A DNA stretch of 64,000 nucleotides from DATATV01 sp035551355 (GCA_035551355.1 DASZNF010000034.1:51194-115193), one strand, 5' to 3'; shown: positions 1 to 8,111, counted from the first letter of the stretch. Made by a program: numbers and translations. Notes: generated by a model from the sequence alone, not told the origin.

Positions 1-340
1 AGCCAGGCCCAGCCGCACCTGGAACAGCCGAACCGGGCCTCGACGGGCCGCCGGCCGCACCCTCCGCGGCCGCCTCGGCCTGGGCCGACAACGGCACCTC
101 GGTCAACCCCAGCCTGGCGTGCAGGTAGCTGGTGGTGAACGCGTACGCGTCCCCGTCCAGCATGTGCACCACCGTTCTGGTGGTCTCACCGGTGGCGACC
201 TTTTCCACGATCTGGTCGGCCCGGTCCCGGGCAGCGATCAGCCCGGCGGCCGATGCCTTCCGGGTCTGGCCGTCCCAGTCGACCGTGATCGACCAGTCCT
301 TGCCATCCGGGACATAGTTCACGGTGATAGGCGACTGCAT
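1..340 (-). CDS. Conserved hypothetical protein, C-terminus cut by window edge
   Basis: An open frame starts at the ATG whose complement lies at 338-340 and runs off the left edge without a stop (113 codons visible). The protein opens MQSPITVNYVPDGKDWSITV, with regularly alternating polar and hydrophobic residues, then a helical stretch (AAGLIAARDRADQIVEKV) and a beta-like HMLDGDAYAFTTSYLHARLG segment. From about residue 85 it turns Ala/Gly/Pro-rich, typical of a disordered actinobacterial tail. It has no signal peptide or membrane segment. It lies 20 bp downstream of the MFS gene on the same strand, so co-transcription is possible. I do not recognise a named family and assign no function. 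Codon composition looks genuinely coding (strong third-position G/C). Confidence 0.6.
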   Translation of the reverse strand, partial: MQSPITVNYVPDGKDWSITVDWDGQTRKASAAGLIAARDRADQIVEKVATGETTRTVVHMLDGDAYAFTTSYLHARLGLTEVPLSAQAEAAAEGAAGGPSRPGSAVPGAAGPG

Positions 341-360
341 GATTCCCCTCCCGTCGATCA

Positions 361-2457
361 TCACCCAGCGCCGACGAGTTCCGGTCCACTCCGCTCGTCG
401 GACAACCGCTGCTCCTCGAACAACCGCCGGCCCAACCGCGCCAACGCGCCCGGCAGTTCCCGCTCCACTTCTGGGTTCCAGTCCGCCAACTGCTCAGCGA
501 CCCATTGTTGCCATGCGGCGGCGAGTTTGCCGAGCTCTTGCTCACCCTCATCGGTGAGATAAAGCTGACCCTGTACTTCGATCAGGTACCCGGCCTCGGC
601 CGTGGCCTGGAACGCGGGCAGCAGCACCGACGCAGGCACCTTGACCCGTTCGGCCACCCATTCCACCGTCGCGTGCCCCCGCAACCGACGGCAGATGTGC
701 GCCTGGACCACGCACCAGGCGGGCGCCTCGGTGAGCGAGGTGTCGGCCCGGGCCAGCGTCAACCGGCCCATCCGGCCCCGTTCCTTGCGCACCAGCCGGG
801 CGATGGCCCGCTCCAGTTCCTGTTCGGAGTCCGCGGGCTGCGGCACCGAGAAGCCCTCGCCGATGCCCTCGGTCACCCCGGCCGTGGACGCCCGGGAGGT
901 GCCGCGCAGCGGCACCTCCTTGAGGCACACCGCCAGCACCAGCGCCACCACCGCGACCGGCGAGGCGATGAGGAACATCTTGTGGATGACGTCGGCATAG
1001 ATCTGCACGAACGGGCCGGACACCGAAGCCGGGAGCTTGTGCAGCAACCCGGGAGTGCTCACCGCCGCGACGGGCACGCCCTTGGGCAGCGGGTGGCTGA
1101 TCAGGGCGGCGGTGAGCTTCGGGGTCAGGGCGCTGGAGTAGACACTGCCGAACACCGCGACGCCGAACGAGCTGCCCATGGTCCGCAGGAAGGTGATGCC
1201 GGAGGTGGCCACGCCAAGATCGACGTAGTCCACCGTGTTCTGCACCGCGATCAGCGGGATCTGCATGCACATGCCCACGCCGATGCCCAGCACGAACATG
1301 AACAGCGAGGCCAGCCAGAATCCGGTGCTCACGGTCAGCAGCGACAGCAGGTACAGCCCGGCGATCATGCCGATCGACCCCACGACCGGGAAGATCTTGT
1401 ACCGTCCGGTGGAGCTGACCACGTTGCCGCTGACGATCATGGACAGCATCAGCCCCAGCACCATGGGCAGCATGCGCAGGCCCGAGCTGGTCGCCGAGAC
1501 GCCCTGCACGTACTGCAGGTAGGTCGGCAGGTAGGTGATCGCGCCGAACATGGCGAAACCCACGATGAAGGTCAGCGCCCCGCCCACGCTGAACACCGGG
1601 CTGCGGAACAGCCGCATCGGCAGCACCGGGTCCGCGGCCCGCTTCTCCACCAGCACGAACAGCGCCAGCGCGACCACCGAACCGGCGAACAGCCCGATGA
1701 TGGTGGCCGAGGCCCACGGGTAGGTGGTGCCACCCCAGCTGGTGGCCAGGGTCAGCCCGGCCGCGCCGAGGCTGACCAGCACGATGCCCAGGTAGTCCAC
1801 GGCCCTGGACAGCCCGCTGCGCACCTGCGGGATGGCGATCGAGGCCACGATCAGCACCAGCACGCCGACCGGGAGGTTCACGTAGAACGCCCAGCGCCAG
1901 GACAGGTGGTCCACGAACAACCCGCCCAGCAGCGGCCCGATCACGGTGACCACGCCGAACACCGAGCCCATGGCGCCCTGGTACCTGCCCCGCTCGCGCA
2001 GCGGGATCACGTCGGCGATCAGCGCCGAGGCGGTCACCATCAGCCCGCCGCCACCGATGCCCTGCACCGCCCGCCAGCTGATCAGCCAGGTCATGCTGTT
2101 GGCCAGGCCGCACAGCGCCGAGCCGATCAGGAACACCGCGACGCTGGCCAGGAACATCCGCTTGCGGCCGAACAGGTCACCGAACTTGCCCACCAGCGCG
2201 GTGGCCACCGTCTCGGCCAGCAGGTAGCCGGTGATCACCCAGGACAGGTGCCCGGCCCCGCCCAGGTCGCCGACGATGGTGGGCAGTGCGGTGGAAACGA
2301 TCGTCTGATCCAGCGCGGCGAGCAGCATGCCGAGCGCGACCGCGGCGAACACCAGGTTCATCCGCTGTCGGCTGACCTCGACCGGGGTGTCCGCGGGCGG
2401 CTCCCCGGGGGGAGCGGGGGCCGCGTCGGCTGCCCTGGCCTCGCTGGTGACGGTCAT
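361..2457 (-). CDS. DHA2/EmrB-type MFS drug efflux transporter with C-terminal winged-helix tail
   Basis: This 698-residue protein has a 14-helix DHA2 (EmrB/QacA) core over roughly residues 30-515. The DHA2 signature LDQTIVSTALPTIV is in helix 1, and GKFGDLFGRKRMFL is the loop 2-3 motif A. Known relatives export hydrophobic drugs by proton antiport. The DHA2 core normally ends near 500-530 residues, but here about 186 more follow (513-698). That tail holds a region resembling a MarR/PadR winged helix (AHICRRLRGHATVEWVAERV, then a helix-turn ending YLTDEGEQEL, about 580-660). The start is an ATG 11 bp downstream of a TACC-N3-GGTA inverted repeat matching the operator of the adjacent TetR gene. 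The inferred job is TetR-controlled efflux. The role of the tail is unknown; it could be a protein-interaction or sensing domain. Confidence 0.9.
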   Translation of the reverse strand: MTVTSEARAADAAPAPPGEPPADTPVEVSRQRMNLVFAAVALGMLLAALDQTIVSTALPTIVGDLGGAGHLSWVITGYLLAETVATALVGKFGDLFGRKRMFLASVAVFLIGSALCGLANSMTWLISWRAVQGIGGGGLMVTASALIADVIPLRERGRYQGAMGSVFGVVTVIGPLLGGLFVDHLSWRWAFYVNLPVGVLVLIVASIAIPQVRSGLSRAVDYLGIVLVSLGAAGLTLATSWGGTTYPWASATIIGLFAGSVVALALFVLVEKRAADPVLPMRLFRSPVFSVGGALTFIVGFAMFGAITYLPTYLQYVQGVSATSSGLRMLPMVLGLMLSMIVSGNVVSSTGRYKIFPVVGSIGMIAGLYLLSLLTVSTGFWLASLFMFVLGIGVGMCMQIPLIAVQNTVDYVDLGVATSGITFLRTMGSSFGVAVFGSVYSSALTPKLTAALISHPLPKGVPVAAVSTPGLLHKLPASVSGPFVQIYADVIHKMFLIASPVAVVALVLAVCLKEVPLRGTSRASTAGVTEGIGEGFSVPQPADSEQELERAIARLVRKERGRMGRLTLARADTSLTEAPAWCVVQAHICRRLRGHATVEWVAERVKVPASVLLPAFQATAEAGYLIEVQGQLYLTDEGEQELGKLAAAWQQWVAEQLADWNPEVERELPGALARLGRRLFEEQRLSDERSGPELVGAG

Positions 2458-2467
2458 ACGACCTCCA

Positions 2468-2480
2468 ATACCACCGGTAT
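2468..2480. promoter_or_regulatory. Candidate TetR operator upstream of the MFS gene
   Basis: ATACC-ACC-GGTAT forms a perfect 5-bp inverted repeat 11 bp upstream of the MFS start. Its TACC-N3-GGTA core is identical in layout to the stronger repeat at 3238-3252 between the TetR gene and the monooxygenase gene. This suggests one regulator controls both sites. Confidence 0.5.
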
Positions 2481-2586
2481 CTCCCAGGGACCGACCCTAA
2501 GGCGACCGGCGCGCGGAGGCGCGTTGAGTGAGCAAGTTCGTGACCGATCTTTCCCTGAGTGGGTGAATGACCAGCTCAGGAAGTGG

Positions 2587-3213
2587 TCAGGCGGCGTCCG
2601 GCAGCAACCGGGCGATACCGAACCAGGTGAGTTGCATGACCAGTTCGGCGGCCTGTTCCGGGGTGGTGTCCGGGTTCTGCTGGCAGTACAGGGCCAGCCG
2701 CTCGCAGCCGCCCACGATCACCTCGGCCGCCGCCACCAGGTCCATCGGTGCTGGTTGCGGCACGTACCTGGCCATGGTGGCCACGATCAGGTCGGTCTGT
2801 TGCCGCCGCGCGGCCTCCAGCTCCTCGGCCGCTGAGGGCGCGACCACCGCGGCCTGGCCGGACACCACGATCCAGGACTGCTCGTGGGCCCGGATGAACT
2901 GGAAGTAGGCGACCAGGCCCCGGCGCAGCATCTCCTCCGGGCCCTGCGCGTCGGCCACCGCCTCGGTGGTGACCCGCAGCAGTTCGGCCCTGGCCCGGCG
3001 CACACAGGCGACCAACAGCCCTTCCTTGGAGCCGAAGTACTCGTACAGCATCGGTTTGGAGACTCCGACGCGCTCGGCGATCTCGTCCATGGACGAGGCC
3101 ACGTAACCGCGTTCGGCGAACACCTCCTCCGCCACCGCCATCATCTGGTTCTCCCGCTCGGCGCGGGGCATCCGGCGGCGCCGGGCGGGCTGGGTCTGGC
3201 TGCTTACCGACAC
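2587..3213 (-). CDS. TetR-family transcriptional regulator
   Basis: A 208-residue TetR-type repressor. The N-terminal HTH is clear: FAERGYVASSMDEIAERVGV followed by SKPMLYEYFGSKEGLL (about residues 35-68). The remaining helical region is the ligand-binding and dimer domain. A GTG start at 3211-3213 is used and no good ribosome-binding site precedes it, so the message may be leaderless. The gene sits upstream of the MFS efflux gene on the same strand (129-bp gap) and divergent from a flavin monooxygenase. A perfect 6-bp-arm inverted repeat lies in the divergent spacer and a related one precedes the MFS gene. The likely function is a drug or lipophile-responsive repressor of efflux and the monooxygenase. 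The inducer is unknown. Confidence 0.93.
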   Translation of the reverse strand: MSVSSQTQPARRRRMPRAERENQMMAVAEEVFAERGYVASSMDEIAERVGVSKPMLYEYFGSKEGLLVACVRRARAELLRVTTEAVADAQGPEEMLRRGLVAYFQFIRAHEQSWIVVSGQAAVVAPSAAEELEAARRQQTDLIVATMARYVPQPAPMDLVAAAEVIVGGCERLALYCQQNPDTTPEQAAELVMQLTWFGIARLLPDAA

Positions 3214-3237
3214 GAACGCAAGCCTACCGCAAGTAAA

Positions 3238-3252
3238 CTTACCGATGGTAAG
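3238..3252. promoter_or_regulatory. TetR operator in the divergent TetR/monooxygenase spacer
   Basis: CTTACC-GAT-GGTAAG is a perfect inverted repeat (6-bp arms, 3-bp spacer) lying 25 bp upstream of the TetR start and 68 bp upstream of the monooxygenase start. Its location is classical for autorepression and control of a divergent target. The core TACC-N3-GGTA recurs at 2469-2479. Confidence 0.65.
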
Positions 3253-3272
3253 CTACGCTCGGGTAACCCTCG

Positions 3273-3310
3273 GCGAGGGCTTCTCACGGACGCGAGGGCT
3301 TCTCAGGGAC
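3273..3310. repeat. 19-bp tandem repeat in the monooxygenase leader
   Basis: GCGAGGGCTTCTCACGGAC (3273-3291) is followed immediately by GCGAGGGCTTCTCAGGGAC (3292-3310), with one mismatch. The pair sits just before the ribosome-binding region of the monooxygenase gene and probably lies in its 5' leader. Confidence 0.8.
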
Positions 3311-3320
3311 GGAGCGAGAG

Positions 3321-4778
3321 ATGGACAACGTGCGGGTCGCCGTCGTCGGCACCGGATTCTCCGGGCTGGGCATGGGCATCCAGCTCAAGAAGGCAGGCAT
3401 CCACGACTTCGTCATCCTGGAGAAGGCCGACGACGTGGGCGGCACCTGGCGGGACAACTCCTATCCGGGCTGCGCCTGCGACATCCAGTCGCACATGTAC
3501 TCGTTCTCCTTCGAGCAGAACCCGGACTGGAGCCGCTCGTTCCCGACCCAGCCGGAGATCTGGGACTACCTGCGCCAGGTCACCGACCGCTACGGCCTGC
3601 GCAGGCACATCCGGTTCGGCGTGGAGCTGGCCGGGGCGCGCTGGGACGCCGACGAGCGCCGCTGGCACATCCGCTCGACCAAGGGCGAGGAGCTCACCGC
3701 CCAGTTCCTGGTGTCCGGCATGGGCGCGCTGCACCTGCCCAACGTCCCCAAACTGCCCGGCCTGGACTCCTTCGCCGGACCCACCTTCCACTCGGCCACC
3801 TGGGATCACTCGGTGGACCTGCGCGGCAAGCGGGTCGCGGTGGTCGGCACCGGCGCCAGCGCCATCCAGTTCGTCCCGCGGATCGCCCCGGACGTGGCCG
3901 AACTGCACCTGTTCCAGCGCACCCCGCCGTGGGTGATGCCCAAACCCGACCACCCCATGCCGGTCTGGACCCGCACCCTGTTCAAGCTGTTCCCGGCCGC
4001 TCAGCGGCTCTACCGCAACGCGCTGTACTGGATGCTGGAGGCCCGCGCGATCGGCTTCAACGGGCACCCGAAGCTGTTGCAGGCCGCGGAAAAGATCGCC
4101 AAGCGGCACATCGGCAAGCAGATCGACGACCCGGCCCTGCGGGACAAGCTGATCCCGGACTACCGGATGGGCTGCAAACGGGTGCTGGTGTCCAACGACT
4201 ACTACCCGGCCCTGAACCGGGACAACGTGGACGTGGTCACCGAGGGCGTGGCCGAGGTGCGCGAGCACAGCGTGGTCGCCTCGGACGGTACCGAGTACCC
4301 GGTGGACGCGATCATCTTCGGCACCGGCTTCCACGTCACCGACGCCTGGGACGGCATCGAGGTGATCGGCCAGGAGGGGCGCAACCTGGCCAAGGAATGG
4401 GCCACCGAGGGCATGCGCACCCATCTGGGCATCAACGTGGCCGGTTTCCCGAACCTGTTCTTCCTGCTCGGCCCGAACACCGGCCTCGGCCACAACTCGG
4501 TGGTGTTCATGATCGAGTCGCAGATCCGCTACGTGGCCCAGGCGATCGGGCTGACCGGGAACGCCGGGGCGGAGGCGGTCGCGGTCAAGCCGGAGGTGCA
4601 GGAGCGGTTCAACGAGGAGATGCAGCGGAAGCTGGTGCGCGGGGTGTGGACCCAGGGCGGCTGCACCAGCTGGTATCTCGACGCCAAGGGCGTGAACCGG
4701 ACCATCTGGCCGGGCTTCACCTGGCGCTACTGGCTGGACACCCGCACCCTCGACCCGGCCGACTTCGAACTGACCTGA
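3321..4778 (+). CDS. Baeyer-Villiger-type flavin-containing monooxygenase
   Basis: A 485-residue FAD/NADPH monooxygenase. The first Rossmann motif GTGFSGLG (about residues 10-17) binds FAD. A second, VVGTGASAIQF (174-184), binds NADPH. Between them is an exact Baeyer-Villiger fingerprint F-x-G-x3-H-x3-W-D (residues 151-162: Phe151, Gly153, His157, Trp161, Asp162). Members of this family insert oxygen next to ketones or oxidise N/S atoms. The substrate cannot be read from sequence. The ATG at 3321 follows a GGAGCGAGAG ribosome-binding region. The gene is divergent from a TetR regulator with an operator between them, so it is probably induced by its substrate or a related lipophilic compound, together with the MFS exporter. 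Confidence 0.93.
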   Translation: MDNVRVAVVGTGFSGLGMGIQLKKAGIHDFVILEKADDVGGTWRDNSYPGCACDIQSHMYSFSFEQNPDWSRSFPTQPEIWDYLRQVTDRYGLRRHIRFGVELAGARWDADERRWHIRSTKGEELTAQFLVSGMGALHLPNVPKLPGLDSFAGPTFHSATWDHSVDLRGKRVAVVGTGASAIQFVPRIAPDVAELHLFQRTPPWVMPKPDHPMPVWTRTLFKLFPAAQRLYRNALYWMLEARAIGFNGHPKLLQAAEKIAKRHIGKQIDDPALRDKLIPDYRMGCKRVLVSNDYYPALNRDNVDVVTEGVAEVREHSVVASDGTEYPVDAIIFGTGFHVTDAWDGIEVIGQEGRNLAKEWATEGMRTHLGINVAGFPNLFFLLGPNTGLGHNSVVFMIESQIRYVAQAIGLTGNAGAEAVAVKPEVQERFNEEMQRKLVRGVWTQGGCTSWYLDAKGVNRTIWPGFTWRYWLDTRTLDPADFELT

Positions 4779-4802
4779 CAGCCGGCCTGAGCCGGGCCGG
4801 AA

Positions 4803-4840
4803 ACAGCGCCCCTGCGCCCGCAACGGCTCAGGGGCGCTGT
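4803..4840 (+). terminator. Hairpin terminator after the monooxygenase gene
   Basis: ACAGCGCCCCTG (4803-4814) pairs perfectly with CAGGGGCGCTGT (4829-4840), giving a 12-bp stem with a 14-nt loop. It lies between convergent genes and could end transcription from both sides. The right arm is part of a tandem repeat (4829-4866). Confidence 0.7.
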
Positions 4841-4901
4841 CTGTCTACAGGGGCGCTGTCTGTCTAGGTGCCCGGTCGACCTGTCTAGGCGCCCAGTCGA
4901 C
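4829..4901. repeat. Overlapping tandem repeats at the XRE gene 3' end
   Basis: CAGGGGCGCTGTCTGTCTA occurs twice in exact tandem (4829-4847, 4848-4866). It runs into a 21-bp tandem repeat, CTGTCTAGGTGCCCGGTCGAC (4860-4880) and its copy at 4881-4901, with two mismatches. The 4881-4901 copy contains the last codons and stop of the XRE gene on the minus strand. The other copy lies just past the stop. Confidence 0.85.
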
Positions 4902-5355
4902 GCAGCCTGCCGATCAGCTCCACGGTGTCCAGCCCGCACAGCTCGGCCATCTGCTCCAGCGCGGCCAGATCCAGGTGCACCTCGCGGCTCCGGCCGTCGT
5001 GGTTCTGCTGCAGCCGGTCCGTCGCCCAGCGGCGCAGGGGCAGCAACTCGGCCTGGTTATCGTGCACGACCTCCATCAGGTCGACCCGGATGTGCCCGGG
5101 CCGGTCGCCGGTGAACACCCGGTCGTGCACCCGGGACAGCACGTCCTGGGGCAGGACGTCCAGCGCGATGCACAGCTCGGCCAGGCGCACCACCGAGCAC
5201 TGCCGGGTGCCCAGTTCGTAGGTGGCCAGGGTTTGCAGCGAGATGTCCGACTGGAGCCGGTTCTGCAGTTGCTTGCGGGTCCACCCGCGCTGCTTGCGCA
5301 CCCTGCGAAGCTCGTCGCCCAGAACCCGTTGGTAACTGGCTGCGTCGATGTGCAC
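4885..5355 (-). CDS. XRE-family helix-turn-helix regulator
   Basis: About 156 residues. The N-terminal HTH_3-type domain reads LGDELRRVRKQRGWTRKQLQ, then SLQTLATYELGTRQCSVVRLAELCIALDV (about 10-70). A less conserved C-terminal half ends in a helical VHLDLAALEQMAELCGLDTVELIGRL segment. I prefer the GTG at 5353-5355 because GGAGGG lies 8 nt upstream of it. An in-frame ATG at 5374-5376 would add seven residues but has no ribosome-binding site. It is a small one-component DNA-binding protein and its targets are unknown. The upstream spacer carries an imperfect dyad at 5470-5505 that might be its own operator. Confidence 0.85.
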   Translation of the reverse strand: MHIDAASYQRVLGDELRRVRKQRGWTRKQLQNRLQSDISLQTLATYELGTRQCSVVRLAELCIALDVLPQDVLSRVHDRVFTGDRPGHIRVDLMEVVHDNQAELLPLRRWATDRLQQNHDGRSREVHLDLAALEQMAELCGLDTVELIGRLRRLGA

Positions 5356-5469
5356 GGTTGGTGCCCTCCACCCCATGGACTACGGGCCTGCTGGCCCGCC
5401 TCTCTACTCCTGTTCGCCGCTCCGGCTGATCGCTATCCCGCGATGTTGCCGGAGGGGCTGAACTTGGGA

Positions 5470-5505
5470 GTAGGTAAACCGCGATCGCTTACGCGGGTTA
5501 CCTGC
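5470..5505. promoter_or_regulatory. Imperfect inverted repeat upstream of the XRE gene
   Basis: GTAGGTAAACCGCG (5470-5483) and CGCGGGTTACCTGC (5492-5505) are complementary at 12 of 14 positions with an 8-bp spacer. The dyad lies between the LCP gene stop and the XRE start, both on the minus strand. It could be an operator for the XRE protein or a terminator for the LCP gene. Confidence 0.4.
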
Positions 5506-5601
5506 CCTGTGTACCCAACTTCACCCATTCGGGTGAGTCGTACGGGTAACACGCGGCCGTTCGAGTGCTCCGCTGGGTGGGTGCGGAATTGGCGCGGCTG
5601 G

Positions 5602-7389
5602 TCAGTTGACGCAGGGTGCGGTGCCACTGTCGGTGATCGGCGCGGTGCTACCCGAAGGCGGCGCCGCGCTGGTGGTGCCCGCCGTGCCACCGGTCGAGCC
5701 GGTCGAACCGGACGAGCCCGAGGAGCTGCCGGTGGCCGAGGTCGGGCCGTTGTAGGAGCGGCCGAGGTAGACCACCACCGAGCCGCTGTTCACGCTGCTG
5801 CCCTCGGCCAGGGTGAAGTTGCCGCCCAGCGCCGAGGCGACCGCCTCCGCGTCGGCCCGCTCCCCGGACGGGTAGTAGATGATCGAGCTGGACCGCGAGG
5901 TGGTGTTGCCGGTGTCACCCTCGGTGAAGCCCTGGCTGCCGACCGCCTTCAGCACGTTCGCGGCCAGGCCGGTCTCGCCCGAGGCGTTGCGCACCGACAC
6001 GGTGATCGCCGAGTTGCCCGCGTTCGGGTTCGTCGTGGCGCTACTGGACGAGCTGGCCGAGTTGACGTTGCTCGGCGCGGTCGTGCTCGGTCCGCCCACC
6101 GTCCCCTTGATGAACGACTGCACCGCCGTCGGGTTCACCTCGACCGCGCTCACCCCGCTGAAGCCGGGCGGCGTGTAGTCGATGTTGACCGTGGGGATGG
6201 TCTGGAACTTGATGTTGCCCGAGCTCATCCCGGACATCTGCTGGGCGAACCCGAGCAGGTCCCAGTTGGAGTCGATGGACACCGCGCCCTGGATGGCGCT
6301 GATCAGGTTGTCCAGCTCGGTCGGACTGGTCAGCACGCCCCCGGAGAGGATCTTGTGCGCCATGCTGGCCAGGAAGGCCTGTTGTCGCTGTTCGCGCTCC
6401 AGGTCCGTGCTGCCGCCGGGGATGTTGTGCCGCTGCCGGACGAACTCCAGCGCCTGGACGCCCTGCACGGTGAACTGCCCGGCCGGGAACACCGCGCCGG
6501 ACCACTGGGTGTCGTTGACCGCGTGCAGCAGGCACACCGGAACCCCGCCGATGGCGTTGGAGATCTGGTAGAAGCCCTCCAGGTTGACCGAGGCGAAGTG
6601 GTCGATGCTGACCCCGGTGAGCTGCTCCACGGTCTGGATGGCCAGCTTGGCCCCGGCCGCGTTGGAGTCCACGTCCATCTGCGAGGTGTCGGTCCGGCCG
6701 GCCGACTTGTAGGAGGACAGCGCCGCGTTCTTGGCGATGCCGTAGGCCGAGTTGATCTTGCTCATGCCGTGCCCGGGGATGCTCACCCAGGAGTCCCGCG
6801 GAATGGAGACACCGATCGCCTGGCCGCCCCCGTTGGGAATGTGGATCAGCATCATCGTGTCGGTGTCGATCTCGCCCGTGTCCGGGCCCGCGTGCAGCGC
6901 GGCCAGCTGGGCGGCGGGCAGCGAGTTGCCCTTGGCGTCGGTGCGCGAGTCCATGCCGACCAGCAGGATGTCGACCGAGCCGTCCGCCGGCGCCTCGCCG
7001 TTGGTGCCGATCACGTCCTCTTTGGTCAGCCCGCTGTCCGCAGCCTGGGTCTTGGCCCAGGCGTAACCGGTCACGCCGAGCACGATCACCGAGACCAGAG
7101 CCACCGCACCGCGGGCGATGCGCAGCGCGGTGCGGGCGTGCCGGGCGGCGCCGGGGTGGCCGGGCGCGGCGGGGGGAGGCGGCGCGGCCGGGCTGGGCAG
7201 CGCGCGGGTGTGACCGGGCATCGGCGAGTCCTGGGACGGGCGGCCACGTCCGGGCGGCGGGGGTGGCTGCCGCCGCGGATCCGAACCGAACTGCCCCCTC
7301 GACTGTCCCTGACCGGCCCGAGAACCGGGCGGAACCGCACGACGAGGGCGTCCTTGCTGGTCCCAGGACCCGCGTGATCGCTCGTCCAC
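5602..7389 (-). CDS. LytR-CpsA-Psr (LCP) family cell-wall glycopolymer ligase with LytR_C domain
   Basis: A 595-residue membrane-anchored LCP phosphotransferase. The order is a long Pro/Arg-rich cytoplasmic N-terminus (1-95), one membrane helix (about 98-118, ALVSVIVLGVTGYAW), the LCP catalytic domain (about 145-395), and a LytR_C domain (about 430-525). The LCP core has DILLVGMDSRTD, TDTMMLIHIP, IPRDSWVSIPGHGMSKINSA and the late motif EFVRQRHNIPGG, whose Arg and Asp residues bind the polyprenyl pyrophosphate. Known LCP proteins attach glycopolymers such as arabinogalactan or teichoic-type chains to peptidoglycan. The tail is Ser/Gly/Thr-rich. A GTG start at 7387-7389 follows GGGAGCAGAG. The gene is divergent from the L11-like gene, with 227 bp between them. 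Confidence 0.93.
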   Translation of the reverse strand: MDERSRGSWDQQGRPRRAVPPGSRAGQGQSRGQFGSDPRRQPPPPPGRGRPSQDSPMPGHTRALPSPAAPPPPAAPGHPGAARHARTALRIARGAVALVSVIVLGVTGYAWAKTQAADSGLTKEDVIGTNGEAPADGSVDILLVGMDSRTDAKGNSLPAAQLAALHAGPDTGEIDTDTMMLIHIPNGGGQAIGVSIPRDSWVSIPGHGMSKINSAYGIAKNAALSSYKSAGRTDTSQMDVDSNAAGAKLAIQTVEQLTGVSIDHFASVNLEGFYQISNAIGGVPVCLLHAVNDTQWSGAVFPAGQFTVQGVQALEFVRQRHNIPGGSTDLEREQRQQAFLASMAHKILSGGVLTSPTELDNLISAIQGAVSIDSNWDLLGFAQQMSGMSSGNIKFQTIPTVNIDYTPPGFSGVSAVEVNPTAVQSFIKGTVGGPSTTAPSNVNSASSSSSATTNPNAGNSAITVSVRNASGETGLAANVLKAVGSQGFTEGDTGNTTSRSSSIIYYPSGERADAEAVASALGGNFTLAEGSSVNSGSVVVYLGRSYNGPTSATGSSSGSSGSTGSTGGTAGTTSAAPPSGSTAPITDSGTAPCVN

Positions 7390-7616
7390 CTCTGCTCCCT
7401 TCCCCTGTTAGGGGCGCGTTACCAGCGTGCGCCGCATGCGGTTTGCCGCAGGTGAAGACGTGCGAACCCCCCGCCAGGTTGCGCTGGACGGGCTCAGCCT
7501 GCCATTCGGCCGCCGTCGCGGTGGCCGTTTCGTGGTCGCCGGGGTCGATCGGTTACAGTAGACGACGCACTGTTCTGCGTTTTCACACACACGACGGGTT
7601 ATAGAGAGGTTTCTCC

Positions 7617-8048
7617 ATGCCTCCCAAGCTGAAGAAGACGTTCGAGGCCACCCTCGAACTGGAGGCGGGCAACGCCGCCATGGTCGACCTGGGCAAGATG
7701 CTCGGTCCGACCGGGGTCAACACTCGTAACGTCAAGCTCGAGTACGACGAGGCGACCGGGGCGAACCGTGGTGACATCGTGCCCGTCGTCGTCACCGTCT
7801 TCGAGGACCGCAGCTACTCGCTGCGCTACAAGACCCCGCCGACCAGCTTCCTGATCCGCAAGGAACTGGGCCTGAAGTCCGGCTCGGAAACCCCGGGGCA
7901 CAAGACGGCCGGCAGCATCAGCACCACCCAGCTGCGTTCGATCGCCGAGCGCAAGATGGTCGACCTCAATGCCAACAGCATCGAGGACGCGGTGAAGGTC
8001 GTCGCCGGTTCCGCTCGCTCCATGGGCATTTCGGTCAGCCAGAGCTGA
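7617..8048 (+). CDS. Divergent paralogue of ribosomal protein uL11
   Basis: A 143-residue protein that aligns over its full length with bacterial L11. It has the MPPKLKK start, RGDIVPVVVTVFEDRSYSLRYKTPP (canonical RGNVIPVEITVYEDRSF), the Lys/Thr-rich hinge, and DLNANSIEDAVKVVAGSARSMGISV (canonical DLNANDLDAAMKIIAGTARSMGI). It departs from L11 at about residues 18-33. There the invariant proline-rich PAPPVGPALGQHG loop, which contacts the 23S GTPase centre and thiostrepton, is replaced by NAAMVDLGKMLGPTG. It is not in a secE-nusG-rplK-rplA context, so it is almost certainly a second copy. A GAGAGG site lies upstream, with a weak TACAGT -10 at 7555-7560. The role could be alternative ribosomes, stringent control or thiopeptide tolerance. 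None of these is shown here. Confidence 0.88.
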   Translation: MPPKLKKTFEATLELEAGNAAMVDLGKMLGPTGVNTRNVKLEYDEATGANRGDIVPVVVTVFEDRSYSLRYKTPPTSFLIRKELGLKSGSETPGHKTAGSISTTQLRSIAERKMVDLNANSIEDAVKVVAGSARSMGISVSQS

Positions 8049-8065
8049 TTCGCGGCAAACACAGT

Positions 8066-8111
8066 TCGGGCCCGTTGTTGCACCGTTCGGAAACGGGAAC
8101 AACGGGCCCGA
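8066..8111. terminator. Bidirectional terminator between L11-like and lsr2 genes
   Basis: TCGGGCCCGTTGTT (8066-8079) and AACAACGGGCCCGA (8098-8111) form a perfect 14-bp stem. The 18-nt loop carries a smaller CCGTTCGGAAACGG hairpin. The structure lies between convergent genes, 17 bp after the L11-like stop and 13 bp after the Lsr2 stop. Confidence 0.85.

Noticed and set aside
505..2835. Very long open frame opposite the MFS gene
   Set aside because: It is antisense to a clear DHA2 transporter. Its His/Arg/Gln/Gly-rich residues are the usual shadow of high-GC coding DNA.
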